From: Bacteroides sp. SM23_62
Lineage (GTDB): Bacteria > Bacteroidota > Bacteroidia > Bacteroidales > SM23-62
Length of the DNA stretch: 51,971 nt
Assembly: GCA_001303955.1 (NCBI GenBank)
Contig: LJUP01000006.1
Coordinates: forward strand, 1-51,971
Reading direction: 5' to 3'
The notes under the pieces were generated by a model. That model was not told the origin of the DNA. It ran no database searches and saw only the letters and a program-made list of their open reading frames with translations. Positions 27,321 through 37,107 of the stretch are shown piece after piece (within the stretch, counting starts at the first letter, position 1; each line of letters begins with the position of its first letter). Made by a program: the position numbers and the translations under genes.

Positions 27321-27348
27321 GTAAAACCTAGTACCAAAAAAATGAATT

Positions 27349-28278
27349 ATGGAATTGGTAACCAGATACAGGAATAACCCCATTCTCACAAAAAAAGATG
27401 TGCCCTATGAAGTAGCCACTGTTCATAATGCCGGTGTTACAAAATATCAGGGACACTACATCATGTTGTTCCGTTCACACAGGCATAACGGAAGAAGCAT
27501 TCTGGGTCTTGCACATAGCAAAGATGGGTTTCAGTTCAAAGTCGACGATAAACCATTTATGGAACCGGCACGATCTGGCATATTTGCCGAATATGAAGCT
27601 TTTGGCATAGAAGATCCCCGAATCACATACATAGATGATGAATATCTGATCACCTATTCGGCCTATTCTCAACATGGTGTAAGGATCGGACTGGCAAAAA
27701 CAAAGGACTGGAAATCTGTTGAGCGCATTGCCTTGATTACTGAAGCCGATTACAGGAATGTGGTTATTTTTTCCGAAAAATTTGATGGCCTGTATGCCCG
27801 CCTGGACCGCCCGCATTCAGAGATCAGTCCCTGGTCCATCTGGATCAGTTATTCCCCCGATTTACGCTATTGGGGAGCTGCCAGACTAATTATGAAACCG
27901 GTTCAATACCATTGGGACGAGATGAAGATCGGTCCGGGTGCCCCGCCGATTAAAACCGACAAGGGTTGGTTAAATATCTACCATGGAGTTTATCCTACCA
28001 TGGATGGAAGTGTTTATCGATTAGGAGTAGCCCTTCACGAATTGAATGACCCTTCTCAAATAATTGGAGTAGGTGACAACTGGATATTGCAACCCGAAGA
28101 GCCCTATGAAATAACAGGTTATGTCCATAACGTTGTGTTTACCTGCGGGGCGGTGCCAGAAGAGGATGGAACCCTGAAAATATATTGGGGCGGGGCAGAC
28201 ACCGTTATGTGCGTGGGCACGGCCAGGATCAGTGAATTGGTGGATTTATGTTTGACCAACAGCAGAAACCCAGTTTAG
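27349..28278 (+). CDS. GH130 beta-mannooligosaccharide phosphorylase
   Basis: Compact GH130 enzyme, 309 residues, cytoplasmic. The propeller signatures are the N-terminal RYRNNPILTKKDVP (~5-18), NAGVTKYQGHYIMLFRSHR (~27-45), AFGIEDPRITYIDDEYLITYSA with the catalytic Asp in EDPR (~85), the phosphate-site WDEMKIGPGAPPIKTDKGWLNIYHG (~194-218) and YEITGYVHNVVFTCG (~255-269). The length and these blocks resemble enzymes acting on beta-1,2-mannosides, such as Teth514_1789, but subfamily assignment from memory is tentative. Two bases after the stop a GT4 gene starts, so the pair is one operon and may form a synthesis/phosphorolysis couple for a stored or recycled mannoside. Confidence 0.9.
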   Translation: MELVTRYRNNPILTKKDVPYEVATVHNAGVTKYQGHYIMLFRSHRHNGRSILGLAHSKDGFQFKVDDKPFMEPARSGIFAEYEAFGIEDPRITYIDDEYLITYSAYSQHGVRIGLAKTKDWKSVERIALITEADYRNVVIFSEKFDGLYARLDRPHSEISPWSIWISYSPDLRYWGAARLIMKPVQYHWDEMKIGPGAPPIKTDKGWLNIYHGVYPTMDGSVYRLGVALHELNDPSQIIGVGDNWILQPEEPYEITGYVHNVVFTCGAVPEEDGTLKIYWGGADTVMCVGTARISELVDLCLTNSRNPV

Positions 28279-28280
28279 CA

Positions 28281-29291
28281 ATGAAAATAGCCATACTATC
28301 ATCCGTAGCCTGGCGCACACCACCCAGGCATTACGGTCCCTGGGAACAAATCGCATCCAATATTGCTGAAGGTTTGGTCGAACAGGGTATGGAGGCAACC
28401 TTATTTGCCACAAAAGATTCTGAAACAAAAGGAAGACTGGAGGGAGTTGTACCAACGGGTTATGAGGAAGATACGGACATTGACCCTAAAGTTGCAGAAT
28501 GCATGCATATCAGTAACCTGATGGAAAAGGCCAGCAGATTTGACCTTATTCATAATCATTTTGATTTTCTGCCCCTTACTTATTCCCGTTTGATAAAAAC
28601 CCCGATGGTAACAACCATACATGGTTTTTCTTCAGCAAAAATAATCCCCGTATACAAGAAATATAACGACAGCAATTATTATGTTTCCATCAGCAATTCG
28701 GACAGAAGTCCTGAATTAACCTATGTCTCAACTGTCTACAACGGGATTGATGAGAATCTGTTCACCTTGAATGAAAAACCGGAAGACTATCTATTATTTT
28801 TCGGCCGGATTCATCATGACAAGGGAACATGGGAAGCTATTAAAGTTGCGAAAAAAGCTAAAAAAAAGCTGATCATTTCGGGCATCATACAGGATCAGGC
28901 ATATTTCAAGGAAAAGGTTGAGCCATATATCAATGATGAAGACATCGTTTATGTGGGTAGTTCCGGTCCGGACAAGCGAAATACATTATTGGGCAATGCA
29001 TATGCACTCATACACCCGATAAATTTTGAGGAACCATTCGGCCTGAGTGTGGCCGAATCGATGTTTTGTGGTACTCCTGTGATTGCCTTTGAAAAAGGGG
29101 CAATGCAGGAATTGATTCTCCATGACCGTACCGGGTTTCTTGTACAGGATATTGATGAAGCGGCGGAAAGGCTGTCTGATATTTCCGGAATCAGGAGAAG
29201 CTTCTGCCGGGAATGGGCAGAAAGCAGGTTCAGCAAGAAAAAAATGATTGCTGATTATATTAATGTTTACAGGAAAATTCTTGCTCTCTAA
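28281..29291 (+). CDS. GT4-family glycosyltransferase
   Basis: GT-B fold transferase, 337 residues from ATG 28281 (MKIAILSSVAWRTPPRHYGPWE). The ORF-track start at 28248 lies inside the GH130 gene and would add 11 residues of no value. N-terminal acceptor side: RHYGPWEQIASNIAEGL, then DLIHNHFDFLP and VTTIHGF. C-terminal donor side: LLFFGRIHHDKGTWEAIKVAKKAKKKLIISG and HPINFEEPFGLSVAESMFCGTPVIAF with the E-x7-E signature of retaining GT4 enzymes. Being coupled to GH130, it is probably a mannosyltransferase using GDP-mannose; that is inference from context. A 109-bp convergent gap follows with no clear terminator. Confidence 0.88.
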   Translation: MKIAILSSVAWRTPPRHYGPWEQIASNIAEGLVEQGMEATLFATKDSETKGRLEGVVPTGYEEDTDIDPKVAECMHISNLMEKASRFDLIHNHFDFLPLTYSRLIKTPMVTTIHGFSSAKIIPVYKKYNDSNYYVSISNSDRSPELTYVSTVYNGIDENLFTLNEKPEDYLLFFGRIHHDKGTWEAIKVAKKAKKKLIISGIIQDQAYFKEKVEPYINDEDIVYVGSSGPDKRNTLLGNAYALIHPINFEEPFGLSVAESMFCGTPVIAFEKGAMQELILHDRTGFLVQDIDEAAERLSDISGIRRSFCREWAESRFSKKKMIADYINVYRKILAL

Positions 29292-29400
29292 AACATTTTC
29301 AATGGTGATGAATCTAGTAAAATAATCCCAAACCCCTTTCCCTATTGAGTTAATTCATTCAAATTGAGTCATTTCACATCGAAGCAGTTCTTCTGTCTGC

Positions 29401-31062
29401 CTATTTCCAGAAATAAATATAGAAGGCAATGATTACACTAATGATTATCAGGGAATTGATCACATCCCATTTATTATAGCTGGCACGTGTGGCCGCCCGT
29501 TGCTCGGGCGTTGATGAATAATAGGTTACACCTACCAGTTTGGTCTCGTCTACCCGCTCGGTAAAGTAACTGACCACAAATATTACGATCAGGCAAAGCC
29601 CAAACAGTACTATCTCGTAATGCAGCCAGTTGGGAGCTACCCATATCGAATGGTACCAGGTGTCTTCGGGGACCGAATCTGCAAAGACGTTGAAGGCAAG
29701 CCTCACCATACCCAGTACAAACCCGGTGGCGAGTCCCGCGAATCCCGCTTTCGGGGTGGCTCTTTTCCAGAATACGCCCAGCAGGAATACAGAAGCAATA
29801 CCCGGAGCCAGCAGGGATTGCACATCCTGAAGGTATTCATAGAGTACCTTCCCGATGCCTTTCATCACCGGTATCCAGGCAATCCCCAGTGCAACAATCA
29901 CCACGGTGGCGACACGGCCCACATATACCAGGTGTTTTTCAGTTGACTCAGGCCTGAATTTCTTATAAAAATCCACCGTAAACAATGCCGCTGATGAGTT
30001 AAAAAGGGAAGCCAGTGAACTCATCAGGGCCGCGAGCAATCCACCTACGACAACCCCTTTCAGTCCGATTGGCAAAAGTTCGGAAACAAGCAGCGGAAAA
30101 GCTGCATCCGAGTCGGTAAGATCGAGCAATCCCTTCTGGTTCAGTGCAAAAGCTATCATGCCTGGAATGAGGAAAATAAAAACCGGCAGGAGTTTCAGGT
30201 AGGCCCCGAAGATGGTCCCCCTGCGGGATTGTGTCTGATCCCTTCCGGATAGTACTCTTTGAACAATATATTGATCTGTACACCAGTACCAGAACCCGAT
30301 GATGGCAGAACCCAGGATGACGCCTGTCCACGGGAACTCGGGGTCTTTGGGAGACCGGATCAGTCCCAACATAGAATCTCCATGTTCCGTAAGGTTTGTC
30401 CTGCATATGGCTTCCAGCTCACCCCAGCCACCCACCTTGACCAGGCCTATGACCACGATGGTTATGGAACCGATCAACAGGATAGGGGTTTGCAGCACCG
30501 AAGTATACAGAACGGATTTCATCCCGCCTATGACAGTATAGATGCCGGTAATGATCACCAGCCCGATGGCGCCGAACCAGAAAAAGTCAATTCCCCAGAT
30601 TGTCTCAATCCCGAAGACCTCCTTGAATACCACACCGCCGGCATATACCGTGACAGCCACCTTGGTAAGTACATAAGAGACCAGTGAGATGATCGATAAA
30701 AGGGACCGGGAAGCGGAATTGTATCGCCGTTCCAGAAATTCAGGCATGGTAAATACGCCGCTCCGTGCATAAAACGGAACGAATAACCAGCCGAGTACCA
30801 GGATCATCCAGCCATGCATTTCCCAGTGTGCCATGGCCATTCCGCTGGATGCCCCTGCACCTGCCAGTCCAACCAGGTGTTCTGATCCAATATTGGATGC
30901 AAATATAGAAGCCCCGATGGCTATCCATGTGGCATCCCTTCCGGCCAGAAAATAATCTGCTGAAGTATCTTCCTTCATGCGACTGACCCAGACGATGATC
31001 CCGATCAATCCAAGAAAAAAAGCTCCGAGAACGAGCCAGTCCAATAGGTGAAATCCTTCCAT
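29401..31062 (-). CDS. Sodium/solute symporter (SSS family, SGLT-like)
   Basis: Inner-membrane Na+-coupled transporter, 553 residues with about 14 hydrophobic segments. The N-terminal signature ADYFLAGRDATWIAIGASIFASNIGSEHLVGLAG (~34-67) is the sodium/sugar symporter core (TM1 Na+ site), followed by MPEFLERRY (~107), the GGMKSVLYTSVLQT block (~188) and WYWCTDQYIVQRVLSGRDQ (~250-270) as in SGLT transporters. The C-terminus ends in a lone hydrophobic helix. The likely substrate is a hexose or related sugar; inference from family. It stands alone on this strand, divergent from the saccharopine-dehydrogenase-like gene. Confidence 0.92.
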   Translation of the reverse strand: MEGFHLLDWLVLGAFFLGLIGIIVWVSRMKEDTSADYFLAGRDATWIAIGASIFASNIGSEHLVGLAGAGASSGMAMAHWEMHGWMILVLGWLFVPFYARSGVFTMPEFLERRYNSASRSLLSIISLVSYVLTKVAVTVYAGGVVFKEVFGIETIWGIDFFWFGAIGLVIITGIYTVIGGMKSVLYTSVLQTPILLIGSITIVVIGLVKVGGWGELEAICRTNLTEHGDSMLGLIRSPKDPEFPWTGVILGSAIIGFWYWCTDQYIVQRVLSGRDQTQSRRGTIFGAYLKLLPVFIFLIPGMIAFALNQKGLLDLTDSDAAFPLLVSELLPIGLKGVVVGGLLAALMSSLASLFNSSAALFTVDFYKKFRPESTEKHLVYVGRVATVVIVALGIAWIPVMKGIGKVLYEYLQDVQSLLAPGIASVFLLGVFWKRATPKAGFAGLATGFVLGMVRLAFNVFADSVPEDTWYHSIWVAPNWLHYEIVLFGLCLIVIFVVSYFTERVDETKLVGVTYYSSTPEQRAATRASYNKWDVINSLIIISVIIAFYIYFWK

Positions 31063-31167
31063 GGTAAGTGTTATTTGTGAATAAATGTTGGGTTTACGCG
31101 TATGAAAATAGTAAAAAAATGTGATTGGTGGTGTGCATTGAAATATTTAGATTTAGCAAAACTTTTA

Positions 31168-32331
31168 ATGATGGCGAAAATTATTGTGCTCGGAACCGGT
31201 CTGATAGGCGGTGCCATGGCAGTGGACCTGGCTTTAAAGCACAATGTCACTGCGCTGGATATTGATACAGCATATTTTGAGCGATTAAACCAAAAAGGGG
31301 TAATAACGAAACAGGCTGATCTGAGCCTGCCCGGTGAAATAGCCGAACAGGTATCAGGATATGACCTGGTGATTGGTGCCCTTCCGGGACATATGGGATT
31401 CCGGACCCTGGAGGAAGTGATTGAAGCAGGTATCAGTATGGTGGATATCTCATTCATGCCAGAGGACTATCTCAGCCTGGATGACCTGGCCATAAAGAAC
31501 AGTGTCACGGCAGTAGTGGACTGTGGTGTCGCCCCGGGAATGGGGAACCTGATCCTGGGGCATCATGACCGACAGATGGAGGTGGATAGCTTCCGGTGTT
31601 ATGTAGGCGGTCTCCCGATAAAGCGCGATTGGCCCTATGGATATAAGGCGGTCTTCTCTCCCATCGATGTCATTGAGGAATATACAAGGCCGGCCCGTTA
31701 TGTAGAGAACCACCGGGTAATCACCCGTGAGGCCCTGTCTGACCTGGAATTGATTGATTTTCAAAACACGGGGACCCTGGAGGCCTGGAATTCCGATGGA
31801 CTTCGTTCCCTGATAACGACCATGGATATACCGAACATGATTGAAAAGACCCTGCGATATCCCGGTACCACGGAATACATCAGGGTACTCCGGGAAACCG
31901 GCTTTTTTTCATATGATGAGGTAAATATCGGTGGCCAGAAGATCAGGCCGATTGATCTTACTGCAAAACTCCTTTTCCCGAAATGGAAACTTCAGGCCGG
32001 GGACCGGGACCTGACCATCATGAAAATCATAATAAGCGGTAAAGAAGATGGAGCAGGCGTGAAGTATACCTATGATCTTTACGATGAATACGATCCGGAA
32101 ACGAAAGTTCATTCCATGGCCCGGACTACAGGATATACCTGTACCGCTGTGGCGGATCTCATACTGTCGGGTAAATTCGACCGCAAGGGTGTTTGTCCCC
32201 CGGAACTGGTGGGACGAAAACCAGGCAGTTTCGAATATGTCCGGGATTACCTGGCCGCAAGAAAGGTGCACTACAAAATGGAAAGGAAGGAAATTCAGCC
32301 TTTACCGTACTCGGAAGGTGCAACACCGTAA
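31168..32331 (+). CDS. Saccharopine dehydrogenase-family oxidoreductase
   Basis: NAD(P)-dependent dehydrogenase acting on an amino-acid-type substrate, cytoplasmic. From ATG 31168 (or the next codon, 31171) the protein begins with the Rossmann loop KIIVLGTGLIGGAMAVDLAL; the ORF-track start 22 codons upstream adds unrelated residues and lies before a possible -7 sequence near 31149. Other blocks are VIGALPGHMGFRTLEEVI, VVDCGVAPGMGNLILGHH (~115-132), KAVFSPIDVIEEYTRPA, MARTTGYTCTAVADLI, and the C-terminal GKFDRKGVCPPELVG. These fit lysine-6-dehydrogenase/saccharopine-reductase relatives, but the substrate is not settled. Its last 37 bases overlap the convergent hybrid kinase gene. Confidence 0.85.
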   Translation: MMAKIIVLGTGLIGGAMAVDLALKHNVTALDIDTAYFERLNQKGVITKQADLSLPGEIAEQVSGYDLVIGALPGHMGFRTLEEVIEAGISMVDISFMPEDYLSLDDLAIKNSVTAVVDCGVAPGMGNLILGHHDRQMEVDSFRCYVGGLPIKRDWPYGYKAVFSPIDVIEEYTRPARYVENHRVITREALSDLELIDFQNTGTLEAWNSDGLRSLITTMDIPNMIEKTLRYPGTTEYIRVLRETGFFSYDEVNIGGQKIRPIDLTAKLLFPKWKLQAGDRDLTIMKIIISGKEDGAGVKYTYDLYDEYDPETKVHSMARTTGYTCTAVADLILSGKFDRKGVCPPELVGRKPGSFEYVRDYLAARKVHYKMERKEIQPLPYSEGATP

Positions 32332-35024
32332 AGTTCCCGGAAACATTTGGCAAAATACGATGGATGGTTGAATCCCACCTCATAGGTGATCTCTGCCAAG
32401 TTGCCGAAATCGGATTTAATGAGCTGGGCAGCCCGTTTCAGACGGATGGTGCGGATGAATTCGCTGGGGGACTGGTCCGTGAGGGCTTTGATTTTGCGGA
32501 AGAGCTGCATACGGCTCATGGCCAGTTCTGATCCAAGTTGTTCCACACTGAAATCCTGGTCCGACATGTTTTTTTCAATGATATCCAGTGTTTGATTGAT
32601 GAACCTCTCATCTGCCGAGGTAACAGCAATTTCCCGGGGTTCCATTAAAAGTTCCTTGCGGAACCTTTCCCTGAGCTTCCGGCGCTGCTGTATCAGGTTC
32701 TTGATCCTTACGCGCAATTCTTTGATATTGAAAGGCTTTGTGAGATAATCATCCGCCCCGGTTTCGAGTCCCTCAATCCTGTCCTCAACACTCGTCTTCG
32801 CTGTTAACATGATCACTGGAATATGGCTGGTACGCTCGTCTGTTTTCAGCCTGTTACATAATTCCACGCCATCCATCTTCGGCATCATCAGGTCGGTAAT
32901 GACCAGGTCCGGAAGTTGATCAGTAGCGATCTGCAAGCCTGCAACACCATCTGCTGCTTCCATAACATTGTATTCCGCCATGTTTTCGGTAATATGCGTA
33001 CGGATATCCTCATTATCCTCAACCGTAAGGATAATCTGCCTGTCATCGCCCACACGGGAAGGCCGGTCCTTCTTATCCGGTTCAACCTGTGCTTCATATG
33101 ATCTCTCCAAGGTTGGGGATTCCTCTAATATGATATAATCCGAAATATCCAGGTGACTTGTTCCCAGCGGGATTGACAAAAGGAAGCGCGTGCCAAGATT
33201 GACCTTGCTTTCAACCGAAATATCTCCGTGCATAAGATCGATCAGCTCTTTCGTGAGGGAGAGTCCGATCCCTGTCCCAACACTTTCAGTTTCATCCTTT
33301 CCCCTGACCTGGTAAAACCGGTCAAATATCCTGGAAAGTTCATCTTCAGGAATCCCCTTACCTGTATCCCGGACCTCAATCTGAAGGGATGGCAGGCTCT
33401 CATTGCTTTTTTGTTTACGCGAATACTCCCTTTCAACCAGAACGTTAACCGAGACAGTTCCACCATCATCCGTATATTTAATAGCATTGCCAACCAGATT
33501 GGTAAGGATCTTATCCAGCTTATCTGCATCAAAATAGGTAACAAACTCTTCTTCGGGGAATTTTACTGTATAATGGATATTCTTTCTTTCTGCACGGGAT
33601 GTAAACGAGAGCGCAATGATTTTCAGATGGTAGATAACATCCCCCTGGCTCAGTTCAATCTTCAGTTTCCCGGAGTCCAGTTTGGAGAGATCCAGCAACT
33701 GGTTGATCAGTCCCAGGAGCTTATTCACATTCCGTTCCATCAGCTTCAGGGTTCTGGCAGATGGTCTTTTCATCTGCGCATCATCGATCATCTGTTGTAT
33801 GGGATCCAGGATCAGTGTAAGCGGGGTACGCAGTTCGTGGGAGATATTGGAAAACATCCTTGTTTTAAGTTCATCCACCTCTGCGAGCAGGGCATTGGCC
33901 TTTTTCTTCATTCGGTAGTTCCGGTACATATAGAACAGGCTAATCACAACCAGGACAAGTGCGATCATGGTAAAATTACGCAGGAGCTTCGCCCGCTGAA
34001 GATCGACCTCTTTTTGCCGTATCTCTTGGTTGTATTCCCTCTCCCTGGCGTATCTCCTTAATAAAGTGTTTGCCTGCATCTGATTGATGCTGTCATAGAG
34101 GGTCATGTATAATCCGGAATAATGAAGAGCTTTTTCATAATCTCCCATTTTCTTATAGGAATCAGCCATCAATTCAGCATTATCCCTTATTTGTTCCAGG
34201 AAGTTTTCAACCATGGCGATGGTCATGGCTGAATCCAGGTAGGATATTGAAAGACCATATTCTCCGGTGAAATTGTAGTATTTTCCAAATTGCATGTAAG
34301 AATCAACCAACCTGGTATTGTGTCCCAGTTCTTTGCTCAGATCAAGTGCCTGGTGGAAAAAATTATAGGCACTATCCAGTTCATTAAGAAGCAAATAATT
34401 ATCTCCTATGTTCACCAAGGCAGCTATTATGGTACGGTTGACTTCTGCTTTCTTTTCCAGTAAATCCAATGCCTGGAACTGGTATTCTTGCGATTTTGCA
34501 TACTCCCCTTCACTGGCATAGGAAGATCCAATACCCAGGAAAATATGGGGCAGGTATTCTTCATTCCCAATGTCCTGGAAGATCTGATGGGCTTTGTTAT
34601 AATATTCCAGCGCATCGTCATTATCCTCATCCAGCAATATATTCCCAAAGGCAAAGTAAACTTTCGCCAGTAATAACGGATCATCTAATTTCGCAAGTAT
34701 TTCAAGGCTGGCATTCAGGTTTTCAATGGCCGAAGACAATAAACCAAGTTGTCGGTAAATAACACCGCTTGAATAAAGGGCACTGGCCATCCCCGGTATA
34801 TCATCCAGATCCTTTGCTATCTCGTAGCTCTTCAGGGCAAAATAGATGGCTGTATCCGGGTCGGTGGCTTTAAGCTCATCAGTAAGTTCGGTCAGGAGTC
34901 TTAACCTGGTGGTATCTTCTGTTGTTTGGTCAAGGATTACCACCAATGAGTCCACCGAAGGTTGTCCCATTAATGGAAAAATCATACCGAATGTAATGAA
35001 CAGGATGGTGAGGTGCCTTATCAT
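32295..35024 (-). CDS. TPR-histidine kinase-REC-AraC hybrid two-component protein
   Basis: One-protein sensor and transcription regulator, 909 residues. Domains: signal peptide (~1-20); periplasmic tetratricopeptide repeats (~55-310); coiled coil; transmembrane helix (LLRNFTMIALVLVVISLFYMY, ~347-367); HisKA with intact phospho-histidine in NISHELRTPLTLILDP (~395); HATPase with DTGKGIPEDE and GTGIGLSL; REC with phospho-Asp in VITDLMMPKMDG and Lys in YLTKPFN; C-terminal AraC helix-turn-helix (MSRMQLFRKIKALT, then AEITYEVGFNHPSYFAKCFRELYG). It resembles hybrid HTCS regulators with TPRs in place of the usual beta-propeller sensor. It follows the radical SAM gene by 16 bp, so the two are probably co-transcribed. 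Its DNA-binding domain is nearly the same as that of the hybrid at 38031, suggesting shared target sites. Confidence 0.92.
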   Translation of the reverse strand: MIRHLTILFITFGMIFPLMGQPSVDSLVVILDQTTEDTTRLRLLTELTDELKATDPDTAIYFALKSYEIAKDLDDIPGMASALYSSGVIYRQLGLLSSAIENLNASLEILAKLDDPLLLAKVYFAFGNILLDEDNDDALEYYNKAHQIFQDIGNEEYLPHIFLGIGSSYASEGEYAKSQEYQFQALDLLEKKAEVNRTIIAALVNIGDNYLLLNELDSAYNFFHQALDLSKELGHNTRLVDSYMQFGKYYNFTGEYGLSISYLDSAMTIAMVENFLEQIRDNAELMADSYKKMGDYEKALHYSGLYMTLYDSINQMQANTLLRRYAREREYNQEIRQKEVDLQRAKLLRNFTMIALVLVVISLFYMYRNYRMKKKANALLAEVDELKTRMFSNISHELRTPLTLILDPIQQMIDDAQMKRPSARTLKLMERNVNKLLGLINQLLDLSKLDSGKLKIELSQGDVIYHLKIIALSFTSRAERKNIHYTVKFPEEEFVTYFDADKLDKILTNLVGNAIKYTDDGGTVSVNVLVEREYSRKQKSNESLPSLQIEVRDTGKGIPEDELSRIFDRFYQVRGKDETESVGTGIGLSLTKELIDLMHGDISVESKVNLGTRFLLSIPLGTSHLDISDYIILEESPTLERSYEAQVEPDKKDRPSRVGDDRQIILTVEDNEDIRTHITENMAEYNVMEAADGVAGLQIATDQLPDLVITDLMMPKMDGVELCNRLKTDERTSHIPVIMLTAKTSVEDRIEGLETGADDYLTKPFNIKELRVRIKNLIQQRRKLRERFRKELLMEPREIAVTSADERFINQTLDIIEKNMSDQDFSVEQLGSELAMSRMQLFRKIKALTDQSPSEFIRTIRLKRAAQLIKSDFGNLAEITYEVGFNHPSYFAKCFRELYGVAPSEYGKG

Positions 35025-35040
35025 TAATGGTTTTGACTAT

Positions 35041-37056
35041 TTAATGGCTTTTTTCAATCTCAACCAATCCCCAACGAATCATTTTTCCAAGGATCTTCCG
35101 GGTCAGGTCTTCCCCTAAAATTACAACATTTTTCCGGATGAATTCATCCACCGTCGATTCCTTTAAGTCCCTGTAAGCCTGGAAATGTGCACCGGGAACC
35201 TTGAACAATCTTGACATCCGGTGTGAAACAGGCAGCACAATATAATGAAAGCGGCCTTTACGGAATTTTGCTTTTCCTTTCAGGCCAATGGGGTCATGCA
35301 TATAATCAAAAATATAACAGCTGGTTTCAACCAATTTCCAGTATGGCAGCGGCCTGATAATGTCTTTCGGATCCGGCCTTTTCATTTCCGCCTGATGATT
35401 TCGTCTGGCCGCTTCAGATAATTGCCAGCGCTCATATTTGGCAATCATGAATGCTTTGGTGAAATCTACCTGGAACACATCCCAGGCATTTGTTGGTAAT
35501 CCCCTGTCAATCAGATGCTCAAGATATTTCTTCAGGCTGTCTGTCAGAAAATACAGTTCCGGCAGCGGGGTATCTTGCCCATACTGGTAACGATCAAGGT
35601 CATTTTCTATTAACTCCACAAAATCACTATCCTTTAAAGCTTGCCGGATATGTTCCCTGATCAGCACCAGCGTAGGCAGGAAATGTTCAATGTTATTCAC
35701 AAGATCAGCCAGGAATAAATATGTCCGGCGTGAAATATGATCATTGGGCAAATAGTAAAAGGAGCTGAAAGTATTCCTGTCACTTTTTATCAGGTTCCTC
35801 ATTTTTTCAGTGGGGTACATTACTGAAAAACCTGAATGGACATCATCATATTCAAGTTGCCCGACATGTCGTTGATATATGGGTGTTCCCGGAAGGATGG
35901 AAAGCAGGGTGAGCTGGGGCCTTGCACCGGCCAGCGCTACCTCTATCACAGATCTTAAGGTATCGTTAAGATCCTTCCTGGTCTCACCCGGGAATCCTGC
36001 CATATAGGAGACTATGGTGGTGATCCCCAGGGCCGTTGAATGCCTGATCATCCTGATGGCTATTCCAAGGTCCAGGTTTTTCCTGATCTCCTTTTGTATC
36101 CTGTCAGATCCGGATTCAATTCCGAAAAAGATGGCCCTGCATCCGCTCTCGTTCATCTCCTCCAGCATTTGTTCAGTCACACAATCTGTCCGGGCAGAAC
36201 AGGTCCAGGTAAATGGAGCTTCCGAAATCTTGTTGCGTGATATCAGTTGCCGTGAAAAATCAGCCATAAATGCTTTGTCAAGTGTAAACATATCATGGGA
36301 AATTCCCATTCTGTCGATGCCCAGTTCCTGATGGCAGTATTCCATTTCGGCTATGATCCTGCCGGGAGATTTTACGCGGTACCTCTTTGAGAAGAACTGG
36401 TTGGTGGTACAGTAGGTACAGGAGTATGGACAACCCCTACCCGCATCAATGCGTACCTTACTTTTCTTAAAAATCCTCTCATAAGCTGGGACGGGCAGCT
36501 TATCAAGGTCTCTCACCCTATCACCCGGGGAGCCCGGATTCACCTCATTGGTCAGGCGATCCCTGTAAACAAGACCCGGTATGGATGCTGCCTCTGCCTC
36601 ATTCCCATCCAATAGCCAGGATATCAGCCCGGGCAATGTATGATCCGCCTCTCCTTTCAGGATGAAATCTATGGCGGGATATTTTGCCAGGATATCCTCG
36701 GCCAGGACGGAAGCCTGGGGACCGCCAAAAATAACAGGGATAGCCGGATCCATCCGTTTAATCTCCTCAGCCAGCAGCAGGGAAATAGGAAATGAATCAC
36801 ACCAGGTGGAAAAACCTATTGCCCCCGGGTTATGAGACAGGATATCTTCTGCCACTTTAGGGAGGTCCCTGTCATTTGCAATCAACATTTCAGGCTTGTA
36901 GATGGCAGCCCTGAAACCGGATTGCCCAAGAGTGCTCAGAAGGACGAGCAATCCTACGGGGATAAAATCGACGGCCTGGTCTGTTGATACAGGATTTATT
37001 ACGGGTGGGATCAGGAGTATATGAATTCCAGTATCCTGCAATCTGGATTTGCCCAA
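35041..37056 (-). CDS. B12-binding radical SAM enzyme
   Basis: A 671-residue enzyme with an N-terminal cobalamin-binding-like domain (~10-150; IGFSTWCDSFPISLLLAEEI, PVIFGGPQASVLAED) and a radical SAM barrel (~200-420) with the [4Fe-4S] cysteines C209-x3-C213-x2-C216 in GRGCPYSCTYCTTNQ and the SAM-binding GIESGSDRIQKEIRK and MAGFPGET blocks. The C-terminal ~200 residues end in a winged-helix-like stretch (TVDEFIRKNVVILGEDLTRKILGKMIRWGLVEIE) that loosely resembles PqqD-type peptide-binding domains; that is inference. The start is TTG, because no in-frame ATG precedes the B12 domain. It lies between a 104-residue unknown protein and a hybrid sensor kinase on one strand. The substrate is unknown; a peptide or lipid is possible. 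Confidence 0.88.
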   Translation of the reverse strand: MGKSRLQDTGIHILLIPPVINPVSTDQAVDFIPVGLLVLLSTLGQSGFRAAIYKPEMLIANDRDLPKVAEDILSHNPGAIGFSTWCDSFPISLLLAEEIKRMDPAIPVIFGGPQASVLAEDILAKYPAIDFILKGEADHTLPGLISWLLDGNEAEAASIPGLVYRDRLTNEVNPGSPGDRVRDLDKLPVPAYERIFKKSKVRIDAGRGCPYSCTYCTTNQFFSKRYRVKSPGRIIAEMEYCHQELGIDRMGISHDMFTLDKAFMADFSRQLISRNKISEAPFTWTCSARTDCVTEQMLEEMNESGCRAIFFGIESGSDRIQKEIRKNLDLGIAIRMIRHSTALGITTIVSYMAGFPGETRKDLNDTLRSVIEVALAGARPQLTLLSILPGTPIYQRHVGQLEYDDVHSGFSVMYPTEKMRNLIKSDRNTFSSFYYLPNDHISRRTYLFLADLVNNIEHFLPTLVLIREHIRQALKDSDFVELIENDLDRYQYGQDTPLPELYFLTDSLKKYLEHLIDRGLPTNAWDVFQVDFTKAFMIAKYERWQLSEAARRNHQAEMKRPDPKDIIRPLPYWKLVETSCYIFDYMHDPIGLKGKAKFRKGRFHYIVLPVSHRMSRLFKVPGAHFQAYRDLKESTVDEFIRKNVVILGEDLTRKILGKMIRWGLVEIEKSH

Positions 37057-37107
37057 AATGGTAAATTATATAATCTGAGAATCAATACGATTAATATTTG
37101 GAGGCAA

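Noticed and set aside
28246-28281. GT4 start at 28248 overlapping the GH130 gene
   Set aside because: ATG 28281 begins the conserved GT-B strand directly and avoids the overlap.
33228-34061. Plus-strand ORF of 277 residues opposite the hybrid kinase (and the 289-residue one at 39306)
   Set aside because: Both are shadows of minus-strand kinases with clear domain sequence; no start signals or recognisable protein.
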